Shown piece by piece: positions 54,510-62,611 of a stretch of DNA of 64,000 nucleotides (positions are counted from its first letter, which is position 1; every line of letters starts with the position of its first letter). A program made the position numbers and the translations under genes. The stretch comes from Tepidanaerobacter sp. GT38 (lineage in GTDB: Bacteria; Bacillota; Thermosediminibacteria; Thermosediminibacterales; Tepidanaerobacteraceae): the NCBI RefSeq assembly GCF_021991635.1, contig NZ_JAFFJA010000001.1, forward strand, positions 1-64,000. Reading direction: 5' to 3'. The notes beneath the pieces were generated by a model. It searched no databases and had not been told where the DNA came from. It saw nothing but the letters and a program-made list of their open reading frames with translations.

Positions 54510-55208
54510 TTAGCCGCCAAGATAGGCTTTTTTCACTTTATCAGAATTCAAAAGCTCGCAACCTGTACCGCTTAAGGTTATTCTGCCATTTTCTAAAACA
54601 TAAGCTTTGTCGCATATGCTGAGAGCCTTGCGCGCATTTTGTTCAACCAGCAGCACGGTCACACCGCTGTCGCGGATTTGCTCAATTAGGTTAAATACCT
54701 GATTTACGATGATAGGTGCAAGTCCAAGGGACGGTTCATCAAGAAGAATAAGTTTCGGTTTTGCCATAAGCCCTCTAGCAATTGCCAACATTTGCTGCTC
54801 TCCACCTGAAAGTGTCCCTGCATACTGTGACTTGCGCTCTCTCAATTTTGGAAAGAGGTTATAGTTTTTCTCCAGATTTTCATATAGCTCCTTGCCCTTT
54901 AAAAGGTAGCCCCCTACTAATAGATTGTCTTCTACGGTTAAACCCGAAAAAGTCCGACGGCCCTCAGGAACGTGGACTATCCCTGCTTCAACGACTTTAT
55001 GAGGTTTGTCTGGAATAGGTTTGCCTAAAAATTCTATAGTACCGGATGTCGGCTTTACCTGGCTTGAGATGCACCGAAGGAGGGTTGACTTTCCTGCTCC
55101 GTTAGACCCGATAATGCTGACAATCTGCCCCTTTTCAGCTTCAATTGAAACATCTTTCAATGCCTGAATGTGTCCATATGCAGCACTTAAATTTGTGACT
55201 TTCAGCAT
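54510..55208 (-). CDS. livF: LIV-type ABC transporter ATPase LivF
   Basis: A 232-residue ABC ATPase: Walker A GSNGAGKST (about 33-41), signature LSGGEQQMLAIARGL (about 134-148), Walker B LILLDEPSLGLAP. LivF-type by length and by pairing with LivG, which it overlaps by seven bases. It powers import of the LivK ligand. Confidence 0.93.
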   Translation of the reverse strand: MLKVTNLSAAYGHIQALKDVSIEAEKGQIVSIIGSNGAGKSTLLRCISSQVKPTSGTIEFLGKPIPDKPHKVVEAGIVHVPEGRRTFSGLTVEDNLLVGGYLLKGKELYENLEKNYNLFPKLRERKSQYAGTLSGGEQQMLAIARGLMAKPKLILLDEPSLGLAPIIVNQVFNLIEQIRDSGVTVLLVEQNARKALSICDKAYVLENGRITLSGTGCELLNSDKVKKAYLGG

Positions 55209-55969
55209 TTAGCTTCCTCCTCTCCCAGGTAAGCTTTTATTACATCCGGATTCTCTTTTATCTCCTCAGGTGTCCCTTCTGCAATTGGTTTGCCGAAATT
55301 CAGCACGTGAATTTTATGAGAAATACCCATTACAAGTTCAAGGCGGTGCTCGATTAAAAGAATAGCAAAGCCGATTTCTTCACATAATCTGCTGATTAGT
55401 TCAGTAAGCTCCATCACTTCGGTAGGATTTAAACCTGCGGCCGGTTCATCCAGCAAAAGCACTTTTGGCTGACATGTAAGTGCTCGTGCGATTTCAAGCT
55501 TCCGCTGTAGACCATACGGAAGATTTTCCGGTCGCTCATTTTTATACTTCAGCATTCCTACAACTTCAAGATAATGCTCACAAATTTCTCTGCCGCGCTT
55601 TTCTTCAGCTAAGCGTCTTGGAGTGGGCAAGAGTCCATCTATGATTGAATATCTGGACAATGGGTCAAAAGCGCACATAACATTTTCCAAAACGGTTAAA
55701 CCCCTAAAAAGACGGATATTCTGAAATGTGCGGCCTATGCCTTCACGAGTAATCATATACTGCTCCATTTTTGTAATATCTTTACCGTCAAGAATGACCG
55801 AACCTTTATCTGCCGTATATATCCCTGATATTACGTTAAACAATGTAGTTTTCCCGGCACCGTTAGGACCGATAATGCCGATAATATCACCTTTTTTTGC
55901 AGTAAGGGAGACGTCCTGTATTGCCTTGACTCCGCCGAAACTCTTGCTTACATTCCGTACTTCAAGCAT
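55202..55969 (-). CDS. livG: LIV-type ABC transporter ATPase LivG
   Basis: A 255-residue ABC ATPase: Walker A GPNGAGKTT (about 33-41), LivG-type insert (MCAFDPLSRYSIIDGLLPTP), signature LPYGLQRKLEIARAL, Walker B VLLLDEPAAGLNPTE. It overlaps livM by eight bases and livF by seven, showing tight translational coupling. Confidence 0.93.
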   Translation of the reverse strand: MLEVRNVSKSFGGVKAIQDVSLTAKKGDIIGIIGPNGAGKTTLFNVISGIYTADKGSVILDGKDITKMEQYMITREGIGRTFQNIRLFRGLTVLENVMCAFDPLSRYSIIDGLLPTPRRLAEEKRGREICEHYLEVVGMLKYKNERPENLPYGLQRKLEIARALTCQPKVLLLDEPAAGLNPTEVMELTELISRLCEEIGFAILLIEHRLELVMGISHKIHVLNFGKPIAEGTPEEIKENPDVIKAYLGEEEAKC

Positions 55970-56831
55970 TGCTCCTCTCCTCCTTTTTACCGCTTAGCCT
56001 TCTCAATAAATTTCCTACCGAAAGCTCATATTCGCCAAACAATCCTGTAGGTTTAAAGTTGATGATAAGAAGCACCAATACCGCATAAAACACCGTGCGA
56101 TAATCCGCCGCAAATCTCAATACTTCCGGCAAAGCTGTTAAGATAATGGTGCCAAAGATGGAACCTGTTAAGCTGCTTACGCCTCCAAAAAATACCATGA
56201 TAACCCATTCTGCGCTCTTCTTCCAGCCGAAGATACCGGGATCAACATAGGTTGTAAAAAACGCGTAAAGCACACCAGCATAAGATGTTACTGCTACAGC
56301 AATAAGGAAAGCAGTCATCTTGATTCTGGGGACATTTATTCCCATGGCTTTTGCCGCGAGTTCGTCACTCCTTGCAGCAATGCACTGCCTGCCGTATTTC
56401 GAATTTTTAAGATAGCTTACCAGGACAATGCAAACGATTGCAGATATTAAAGCTAATGGCAGTGTGGTGATTTTAGGAATACCAGAAAAACCTAAAGCTC
56501 CACCGGTTATGGATTGAGTTTGGTTTAGCAGTGCCGTTATGGCCTCACCAAATCCCAGCGTAACCAATGATATATAGTCTCGGCGCAGGCGAACGGTAGG
56601 CAATCCAACGATGTAGCCTACTATTACACTGATAACTACTGCTATTATAGCTGCCAGAACAAATGGGACTCCTGCTTTAACTACCAAAAAGCCGGATACA
56701 TATGCACCGATTGCCATAAAAGCTGCTTGCCCCAGAGAAAACATGCCTGTTAGCCCCGTAAGAACATATATACCTGTTACAGCAATAACTGAAATAAGCG
56801 TAAACGTGAGTATTGAAATATAAAACTGCAT
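55962..56831 (-). CDS. livM: LIV-type ABC transporter permease LivM
   Basis: A 289-residue permease with 8-10 hydrophobic helices and LivM marks GLTGMFSLGQAAFMAIGAYV (about 26-45) and ARSDELAAKAMGINVPRIKM (about 153-172). 14 bases separate it from livH. Confidence 0.92.
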   Translation of the reverse strand: MQFYISILTFTLISVIAVTGIYVLTGLTGMFSLGQAAFMAIGAYVSGFLVVKAGVPFVLAAIIAVVISVIVGYIVGLPTVRLRRDYISLVTLGFGEAITALLNQTQSITGGALGFSGIPKITTLPLALISAIVCIVLVSYLKNSKYGRQCIAARSDELAAKAMGINVPRIKMTAFLIAVAVTSYAGVLYAFFTTYVDPGIFGWKKSAEWVIMVFFGGVSSLTGSIFGTIILTALPEVLRFAADYRTVFYAVLVLLIINFKPTGLFGEYELSVGNLLRRLSGKKEERSNA

Positions 56832-56845
56832 TATGCTAACCTCCC

Positions 56846-57718
56846 CTAAGCCTTCTCCTGAACGTTCGAGCCTGCGATACCCTGTGGCCTTATCAGCAGA
56901 AAAGCCAACATGATTAAAAATGAAAAAACCGGTGCATACCCAGAACCTACAAAATTAATGAGCAGTGTTTCGGTCAATCCCAGTAAAATAGCACCCACAA
57001 CTGCACCAAAAATACTACCCAAGCCCCCTATAACTGAAGCAATAAATCCTTTTACAACCAAATTGCCAAGCTGAGGGTACAAAGTGTAGTTGATTCCTAA
57101 AAATACACCTGAAAGGCCAGCCAGTGCACCTGATATGAAAAAAGCAAGTTGAATAATGCCAAAAACATTTATTCCCATAAGGCCTGCTGTGTCCCGATCA
57201 AATGAAACCGAACGAAGAGCACGACCAAGCCTTGTTTTCTGAATAAATATTACCAACAGTGCAAGGGCCAAGCAGGACGAAATAAACATGATCAAATCCG
57301 GTTTAGATATGACAAAACCGCCTATATTAACTACCATGCTTTGAAAAAACCGCGGATAGTTGTAAAAGTTTGGTCCTACCCAAATTGTTACTATTCCTTC
57401 ATATAATGTGCCAAGGGTAATTGATGACACAAAGTAATAAACAGGAGATGTGCTGCGCAGAGTTATTTTTCTAAAAGCTACAAATTCTCCAATATAGGCA
57501 ACCAAACCGCCCGCAAGCATCGAAACAATAATTACCGGAATTAAAGAACTACCTGTTTTTACCGCAAAAAAGTAACCAATAAAAGCACTAAGTGTCATAA
57601 GTGCACCATGAGAAAAATTTGAAAACTTCAGGATGTTAAAAATTAGCGAGAAACCTGTAGCAATTAAAGCATAAACTGAGCCTACAGCCAATCCATTGAT
57701 TATGATTTGTATTGACAT
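56846..57718 (-). CDS. livH: LIV-type ABC transporter permease LivH
   Basis: A 290-residue permease with the LivH opening INGLAVGSVYALIATGFSLI and NFSHGALMTLSAFIGY (about 34-50), DRDTAGLMGINVFGII and a run of helices. It follows livK after a very stable hairpin (57737-57772). Confidence 0.92.
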   Translation of the reverse strand: MSIQIIINGLAVGSVYALIATGFSLIFNILKFSNFSHGALMTLSAFIGYFFAVKTGSSLIPVIIVSMLAGGLVAYIGEFVAFRKITLRSTSPVYYFVSSITLGTLYEGIVTIWVGPNFYNYPRFFQSMVVNIGGFVISKPDLIMFISSCLALALLVIFIQKTRLGRALRSVSFDRDTAGLMGINVFGIIQLAFFISGALAGLSGVFLGINYTLYPQLGNLVVKGFIASVIGGLGSIFGAVVGAILLGLTETLLINFVGSGYAPVFSFLIMLAFLLIRPQGIAGSNVQEKA

Positions 57719-57736
57719 TATTTACCTCCTAATACT

Positions 57737-57772
57737 ATCAATACCCCCCTGCCAGGCAGGGGGGATATTGAT
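57737..57772 (-). promoter_or_regulatory. Very stable intercistronic hairpin between livK and livH
   Basis: CCCCCCTGCC (57744-57753) pairs with GGCAGGGGGG (57755-57764), extended by ATCAATA (57737-57743) with TATTGAT (57766-57772). No T-run follows. Such structures protect upstream mRNA from 3' decay and give binding protein in excess over permease. Confidence 0.75.
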
Positions 57773-57791
57773 ATTTCTGGTTAATGCTACC

Positions 57792-58985
57792 TTATTGTTC
57801 TGCTGAATAACGCTTAAGCATTACAGGTGCCTGATTTTGAATTTCATGCATAACCATTTCGAGGCCTTTTGTCTGATGAGTATTGGGGTCGATAGTTATA
57901 TTACCAGTTAGGCCTTGGAAACCAGAGAGATTTTCTATAGCATCTCGAATTGCAACTGGGTCATCGCCCACTTCTTCTATTATTTTGGCGAGAATCTTCA
58001 TAACATCATATCCCAAGAAGAATTTGTTTGTGGCATCATTTCCTGTTTTTTGTTTATAAGCTTCAATTATACCTTGAATCTGAGGTTCTGTTTCCGTAAT
58101 GTTGTTGATGTAAATTACTCCATCTGCCTCAGGACCGCACAGTGTTGGGAAAGGAGGACATGCGTCCAAACCGCAGATAAGTCTTCCGTCAAATCCGATT
58201 GCTCTTGCCTGCTGAACAATCAATATAAGCTCTTGTGTATAGTTTGGAGCATAAATTGCCTCAGCACCTGCGGATACTAATTTGTTGAGCATTGTTTTAA
58301 AGTCTTTGTCATTTGGCTGGTATGGAACTTCAGCAACAACTTTAGCACCTAAACTCTCAACTGTATTTTTAAATGGTTCCAGCAGCGATACAGAGTATGC
58401 ATTTGATTGGTTGTAAATAATACCAAATTTTTTCAACCCTTGTTCCTCTACTGCAAATTTCCCCATTATAGCACCCTGCTGTTTCGCTGAGGGCTGGAAT
58501 AGGAACATATTCTTATACGGTGTGCCATCATCTTTTATTGTGGCTCTGTCATCGATGGCAAAGTGAAGAACAGGTACATTATACTGCTCGGATATGGGTG
58601 CTATTGCTATAGTTATGTTTGCAACAGGAGGACCGATTATAGCTGATACCTTGTCTGTAGTGGTCATGCGGTTATATGCATTAATTGCTTCCTGAACATC
58701 AGCTTTTGTATCATATGTGACTAGTTTTACTTTGCGTCCATTTATGCCGCCAGCAGCATTGATTTCATCTGCTGCCCATTGAGCACCTTCCTGCACCATC
58801 TTGCCAAGGGTGGATGTTACACCTGTGATATCCTGTAGAACACCTATGACAATATCACCCTCAGGTGCAGTCTCTTCTTGCTGCGGAGTTTCTGAAGGGC
58901 TTTCTGCTTCAGGTTGTGAAGAACCACAAGCAGTCATACCGACAATCATCAGCACTGCCAAAAAAATTGCTAAAAACTTTTTCAT
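57792..58985 (-). CDS. livK: LIV-type ABC transporter substrate-binding lipoprotein
   Basis: A 397-residue lipoprotein: signal peptide with lipobox GMTACG (Cys about residue 20), an acidic Ser/Pro/Glu linker, then a LivJ/LivK-type type I periplasmic fold (DIVIGVLQDITGVTSTLGKM; GAQWAADEINAAGGINGRKV; AIIGPPVANITIAIAPI). Ligands in this family include branched amino acids, but also amides, urea, aromatic acids and others; gene context suggests a sugar-related ligand here. First structural gene after the operator 59069-59082. Confidence 0.9.
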   Translation of the reverse strand: MKKFLAIFLAVLMIVGMTACGSSQPEAESPSETPQQEETAPEGDIVIGVLQDITGVTSTLGKMVQEGAQWAADEINAAGGINGRKVKLVTYDTKADVQEAINAYNRMTTTDKVSAIIGPPVANITIAIAPISEQYNVPVLHFAIDDRATIKDDGTPYKNMFLFQPSAKQQGAIMGKFAVEEQGLKKFGIIYNQSNAYSVSLLEPFKNTVESLGAKVVAEVPYQPNDKDFKTMLNKLVSAGAEAIYAPNYTQELILIVQQARAIGFDGRLICGLDACPPFPTLCGPEADGVIYINNITETEPQIQGIIEAYKQKTGNDATNKFFLGYDVMKILAKIIEEVGDDPVAIRDAIENLSGFQGLTGNITIDPNTHQTKGLEMVMHEIQNQAPVMLKRYSAEQ

Positions 58986-59011
58986 ACTTTTTCCCCCTAT
59001 AAATTTTTTTA

Positions 59012-59040
59012 TTATTAATCACTTTTTTCGTGATTAATAA
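59012..59040 (-). promoter_or_regulatory. Hairpin in the livK leader
   Basis: TTATTAATCAC (59012-59022) pairs perfectly with GTGATTAATAA (59030-59040), seven-base loop, between the operator and the livK ribosome binding site (AGGGGG). It may stabilise the transcript; no terminator-like T-run. Confidence 0.5.
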
Positions 59041-59068
59041 CCATAAAAAAACACTACAACTTAAATTT

Positions 59069-59082
59069 TGCAAACGTTTGCA
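59069..59082. promoter_or_regulatory. LacI-family operator upstream of livK
   Basis: TGCAAACGTTTGCA is a perfect 14-bp palindrome with the central CG typical of LacI/GalR-family operators, 20 bases after the lacI-type gene and 84 bases before livK. TTTACA lies just upstream on the minus strand and could be a -35 element. Confidence 0.8.
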
Positions 59083-59102
59083 GTTTATTGTAAAAAAAAG
59101 TA

Positions 59103-60107
59103 CTATCTAGTAGATCTGCGAATAATTAACTCTGATGACATTATTTCTACTGTGGGTTCTTGCATTGTCTCAGTATTAATCAGAGCAAGTAATTTATTTA
59201 CCGCTCTCACACCTATATCGTATAAGGGCTGTGACACAGTAGATAAAGGCGGATCAATAAGAGAACTGAATTCAAGATTGTCAAATCCTATAACTGAAAT
59301 GTCTTCAGGAACTTTATAGCCGTGGTCTTTTATAGCTCTGATGGCACCAATAGCCCTAAGGTCAGTAGTCGCAAAAACTGCATCAAACTTTATATTCTGA
59401 GCAAACAGGCTGTATACGGCATTATAACCGTCTAAACTCCACTGAACGCTGTCGGATTCATCACCTGTTATAAGCTCTTCATGGACAGGAAGACCAGCAT
59501 CAAGTAAAGCTTGTTTATATCCTCTAAACCGTTCTCTGTATAAAGCCAGCTGCTGATTACCTTTGATAATTGCAATCCGCTGGTGACCTGTCTTAATCAG
59601 GAAGGAAACGGCATCATAGGCTGCTCTAAAGTTATCAATAATGACTGCATTGGCTAAAAAATCCACATTTCTTACGATGATTACCATTGGAAAGCCTTCT
59701 TTTTGCAACTCAACTATATGTTCAGTTTCTTTGGCTGCTGGAGCAATCAGTAGACCATCTACCCATCTTTTTCTTAGTTTTTGAATGTACTCTTTTTCTG
59801 CTTTTACATCTTCATCAGTATTGCACAAAACTACGCTATAACCAAACTTTTTTGCAGTATCTTCTACCCCTCTTGCTAAAGCTGGATATATAGGATTTCG
59901 TATGTTTGGAATAATCAGACCTATTGTCTTGGTTTTACCTTCTTTTAACCCTTGAGCAAGGAAATTAGGTCTGTAATTTAATAACTTAACAGCTTCTAGT
60001 ATTTTTTGTTTGGTAGATTCTTTTACAGAAGCATTTCCACTTAGAGCTCTAGAAACGGTGCTTGGAGAAACTCCAGCCTTCTTTGCTACATCTTTTATAG
60101 TTACCAT
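59103..60107 (-). CDS. LacI/GalR-family transcriptional regulator
   Basis: A 334-residue repressor: HTH TIKDVAKKAGVSPSTVSRAL (about residues 3-22) with hinge YRPNFLAQGLKEGKTKTIGL, then a type I periplasmic-like effector domain (YSVVLCNTDEDVKAEKEYIQ; FDAVFATTDLRAIGAIRAIK; DISVIGFDNLEFSSLIDPPL). ATG 60107 has GGAAGGAAG upstream; the longer frame to 60146 is not needed. Three AAACGTTT-centred sites flank the gene, so it likely represses itself and the liv operon. The effector is probably the sugar or keto-deoxy compound. Confidence 0.93.
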   Translation of the reverse strand: MVTIKDVAKKAGVSPSTVSRALSGNASVKESTKQKILEAVKLLNYRPNFLAQGLKEGKTKTIGLIIPNIRNPIYPALARGVEDTAKKFGYSVVLCNTDEDVKAEKEYIQKLRKRWVDGLLIAPAAKETEHIVELQKEGFPMVIIVRNVDFLANAVIIDNFRAAYDAVSFLIKTGHQRIAIIKGNQQLALYRERFRGYKQALLDAGLPVHEELITGDESDSVQWSLDGYNAVYSLFAQNIKFDAVFATTDLRAIGAIRAIKDHGYKVPEDISVIGFDNLEFSSLIDPPLSTVSQPLYDIGVRAVNKLLALINTETMQEPTVEIMSSELIIRRSTR

Positions 60108-60149
60108 TGAATTCTTCCTTCCCACCATGTAGAAGCCAAAATGCAATCG

Positions 60150-60182
60150 GCATTATTAGGTTTAATAATGCAAACGTTTCTA
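60150..60182 (-). promoter_or_regulatory. Operator and hairpin in the leader of the LacI-type gene
   Basis: TGCAAACGTTTCTA (60169-60182) is a near-perfect LacI-type operator. Overlapping it, GCATTATTA (60150-60158) pairs with TAATAATGC (60163-60171). TATTAT-like -10 sequence lies directly beside the operator (60183-60190 complement), so autorepression is plausible. Confidence 0.65.
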
Positions 60183-60289
60183 TAATATATATTTCTTATT
60201 GTTTATTTTTTTGTTTTGACGCAGATAAAAAATGGCTTAATCCTCGATGCATCAAGGTTTTAATGGGTTTTATATTAAAACCACGACTT

Positions 60290-60303
60290 GTAAAAACGTT
60301 TGT
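60290..60303. promoter_or_regulatory. Third LacI-type operator
   Basis: GTAAAAACGTTTGT contains the same AAACGTTT core, about 121 bp from the site at 60169, close to a whole number of helical turns, which would allow looping. Apart from this and the hairpin/operator at 60150-60182, the 315-base gap 60108-60422 shows no gene. Confidence 0.6.
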
Positions 60304-60373
60304 ATTTATATTACTTCGACATCAAAGCAAAAAATCCTGCTGAACTTGTGAAAAAAAGTTTTTTTAAAAATAA

Positions 60374-60407
60374 AAAAACATGCCTTCATGGGTAAAGGCA
60401 TGTTTTT
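60374..60407 (-). terminator. Terminator of kdgA-kdgK
   Basis: AAAAACATGCCTT (60374-60386) pairs perfectly with AAGGCATGTTTTT (60395-60407), then a long T-run on the minus strand. Confidence 0.9.
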
Positions 60408-60422
60408 ACGTGCATCTGAATA

Positions 60423-61448
60423 TTACCGCTGTACTCTTCCTGAGGCATCTCCCTTGGCTAGATTTTCGACTTCCTTTACTGTCACATGATTAAAGTCGCC
60501 GACTATAGTATGCTTTAGGCAAGAGGCTGCAACAGCAAATTCCAGTGCATCTTTAGGTGAATATCCATTTAATAGTGCGTAAATTAAGCCGCCACCAAAA
60601 GAGTCGCCGCCGCCGACTCTGTCTACTATATGCACCTTATACTTCCTGGAGAAGTAAAATTCATTTCCGTCATAGTACATGGCAGACCAGCCGTTATCTG
60701 ACGCTGAGTAGCTTTCACGAAGGGTTATAGCTACGCCTTTTAATGAGAATTTATCCATGAGCTGCTTGGCAACGTCTTTATAGCCTTCTTCACTTAACTG
60801 GCCTTTGGTAACATCAGATTCTGCAGCCTTTATGCCAAATACATCAGCAGCATCTTCTTCATTGGCAATGACAATGTCCACATATTGCACAAGCTCCGTC
60901 ATAACGGAACGGGCCTTTTCCCTAGACCAAAGTTTTTTGCGGTAATTTAAGTCGCAGCTTACAGTTACCCCTAGTTTCTTGGCAGCTTTTACAGCTTCCA
61001 GGCAGCAAGCCGCTACATTATCACCTAAAGCTGGAGTAATTCCGGTAAAATGGAACCATTTAGCTCCTTCTAATATTTTTTCCCAGTTGAAATCTTCTAC
61101 TTTTGCTTCGGAAATTGAAGAATGGCTGCGGTCGTACACTACCAGTGAAGGCCGCTGTGAAGCACCTATCTCGTTAAAGTAAATGCCCAGGCGTTCACCG
61201 CCTTTTACTATATAATTGGTGTTTACGCCATATCTGCGCAGGTGATTGATAGCTGACTGGCCTATTGGATTATCGGGAACCTTTGTCACGAAATAGGCAT
61301 CTTCACCGTAGTTGGCAAGGGATACTGCCACATTGGCCTCGCCGCCTCCATATGTAACATCAAAAGAATCAGCTTGGACAAACCTTAAGTAATTTGGAGG
61401 GGTCAGCCTAAGCATTATTTCGCCAAAAGTAACAACTTTGTTGGCCAC
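60423..61448 (-). CDS. kdgK: 2-keto-3-deoxygluconate kinase (PfkB family)
   Basis: Phosphorylates 2-keto-3-deoxygluconate (or a close analogue) to KDPG. The 341-residue PfkB-fold protein has KVVTFGEIMLRLTPP at the start, YGGGEANVAVSLANYGEDAY (about 33-52), and the PfkB signature 2 VDRVGGGDSFGGGLIYALLN (about 278-297) with the catalytic Asp. GTG 61448 is preferred, eight bases after GGAAGG; GTG 61457 overlaps that site. It lies between kdgA (upstream) and a strong terminator. Confidence 0.92.
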   Translation of the reverse strand: MANKVVTFGEIMLRLTPPNYLRFVQADSFDVTYGGGEANVAVSLANYGEDAYFVTKVPDNPIGQSAINHLRRYGVNTNYIVKGGERLGIYFNEIGASQRPSLVVYDRSHSSISEAKVEDFNWEKILEGAKWFHFTGITPALGDNVAACCLEAVKAAKKLGVTVSCDLNYRKKLWSREKARSVMTELVQYVDIVIANEEDAADVFGIKAAESDVTKGQLSEEGYKDVAKQLMDKFSLKGVAITLRESYSASDNGWSAMYYDGNEFYFSRKYKVHIVDRVGGGDSFGGGLIYALLNGYSPKDALEFAVAASCLKHTIVGDFNHVTVKEVENLAKGDASGRVQR

Positions 61449-61516
61449 ATGAAACACCTTCCTTCATTATTAAAATTGACCCAGTGTATAAATTACCTTA
61501 TGTTTTCTAAACAAAG

Positions 61517-62164
61517 TTAAGCCTTATTCCTTGCTGCTTTAATAGCCTCTACAAACTTCCTGGCCGTTTCTTCAACCTCTTTGTAATCGCCTTTCTTGGC
61601 ACCCTTCGTCAACTCGCCGCCAACACCAACTGCCTGGCAACCGGCTTTAATCCATTCAGCAACGTTATCAAGGCTTACTCCACCTGTAGGCACAATAGGC
61701 GCATATGGTAGTGGTCCCATTATAGCTTTGATCATAGATGGACCAAATGCGCTGCCCGGGAAGAATTTCACAAATGTTGCTCCTGATTCCATAACCTCTA
61801 CAACTTCCTTTATGGACATTGCACCGGCCATGCTTACTTTTTGGTATCTGTTGCAGAGTTTTACTACGTCTGGGTTAAAATGGGGGCTTACTATGAACTC
61901 AGCACCCGCAAGCATTGCTGCTCTAGCTGTTTCAGGATCCAGAACTGTGCCTCCTCCGATCAAAATCTCACCATTGGGGTATGCCTTAGCAAGTTCCTTG
62001 ATAACATCAATTGCTCCAGGTACTGTCATGGTAATTTCAATCGATTCTACTCCGCCGGCTTTAACTGCCTCGGCGATCTTCAAGGCTTGCTCTGCCGATT
62101 CGGCCCTTACTACTGCTACAATACCGCAATCAATAATGCGTTTCATAACATCAAGTTTTTTCAT
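61517..62164 (-). CDS. kdgA: 2-keto-3-deoxy-6-phosphogluconate aldolase
   Basis: Cleaves KDPG to pyruvate and glyceraldehyde 3-phosphate. The 215-residue class I aldolase (Eda type) shows GIVAVVRAESAEQALKIAEA, GVESIEITMTVPGA (Glu of the active site), IGGGTVLDPETARAAMLAGA, FIVSPHFNPDVV, and the Schiff-base Lys in FVKFFPGSAFGPSMIKAIMG. ATG 62164 has GGGAGG seven bases upstream; the longer frame to 62185 is not needed. Upstream of kdgK in one operon. Confidence 0.95.
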   Translation of the reverse strand: MKKLDVMKRIIDCGIVAVVRAESAEQALKIAEAVKAGGVESIEITMTVPGAIDVIKELAKAYPNGEILIGGGTVLDPETARAAMLAGAEFIVSPHFNPDVVKLCNRYQKVSMAGAMSIKEVVEVMESGATFVKFFPGSAFGPSMIKAIMGPLPYAPIVPTGGVSLDNVAEWIKAGCQAVGVGGELTKGAKKGDYKEVEETARKFVEAIKAARNKA

Positions 62165-62177
62165 GAGGAAACCTCCC

Positions 62178-62205
62178 TGTTTCATATTATGATATTGTGT
62201 TTCAT
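62178..62205. promoter_or_regulatory. Direct repeat TGTTTCAT in the kdgA promoter region
   Basis: TGTTTCAT occurs at 62178-62185 and 62198-62205, exactly 20 bp apart, just upstream of the kdgA ribosome binding site. It is distinct from the AAACGTTT operators and may bind a second regulator. Confidence 0.35.
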
Positions 62206-62257
62206 TATATATATTAGTTCTACATAATCCTTGAAATTCCTTCTTTATTTTATATAG

Positions 62258-62299
62258 AAAAAGGGAATCTCATTCATAATTATATGAGATTCCCTTTTT
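62258..62299. terminator. Terminator after the ferredoxin gene
   Basis: AAAAAGGGAATCTCAT (62258-62273) pairs perfectly with ATGAGATTCCCTTTTT (62284-62299), ten-base loop, A/T runs on both ends. Confidence 0.9.
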
Positions 62300-62309
62300 T
62301 TCTAATATG

Positions 62310-62498
62310 CTATTCTTCTTTTATTGCCTCTGATGGGCAGCTTTCTAAAGCTTCTCTTGCATCGTCTTCTGCATCTGCTGGCACTTCATCGACTATTGCG
62401 TGTGCCTTTCCATCGTCATTCCAATCGAAAACTGATGGGCAGGTGTCGATGCAAAGGCCACAGCTAATGCAAAGATCCTGATCAACAAACACTTTCAA
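62310..62498 (-). CDS. Single 4Fe-4S ferredoxin
   Basis: A 62-residue acidic ferredoxin: MKVFVDQDLCISCGLCIDTC carries CxxCxxCxxxC-type ligands (10, 13, 16 with Cys20 as the remnant Cys), and ESCPSEAI supplies the last ligand near 54. Only one cluster is predicted. It is a plausible electron carrier for NfnAB and the flavoenzymes in this window. Monocistronic with a perfect terminator. Confidence 0.94.
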   Translation of the reverse strand: MKVFVDQDLCISCGLCIDTCPSVFDWNDDGKAHAIVDEVPADAEDDAREALESCPSEAIKEE

Positions 62499-62611
62499 GG
62501 AAAATTACCTCCTCAAATATTTTTCTTTGTATATTTTATCACAAATTCCAAGTAATGCAAATACATTTTATTCAAATCCCACTATAAAATATTGTTGCAA
62601 AACTTGCCAGT

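Noticed and set aside
61596-62192. Plus-strand open frame of 198 codons
   Set aside because: Antisense shadow of the KDPG aldolase gene; composition rich in Pro/Ser/Thr as typical for reverse reading, no start signals.
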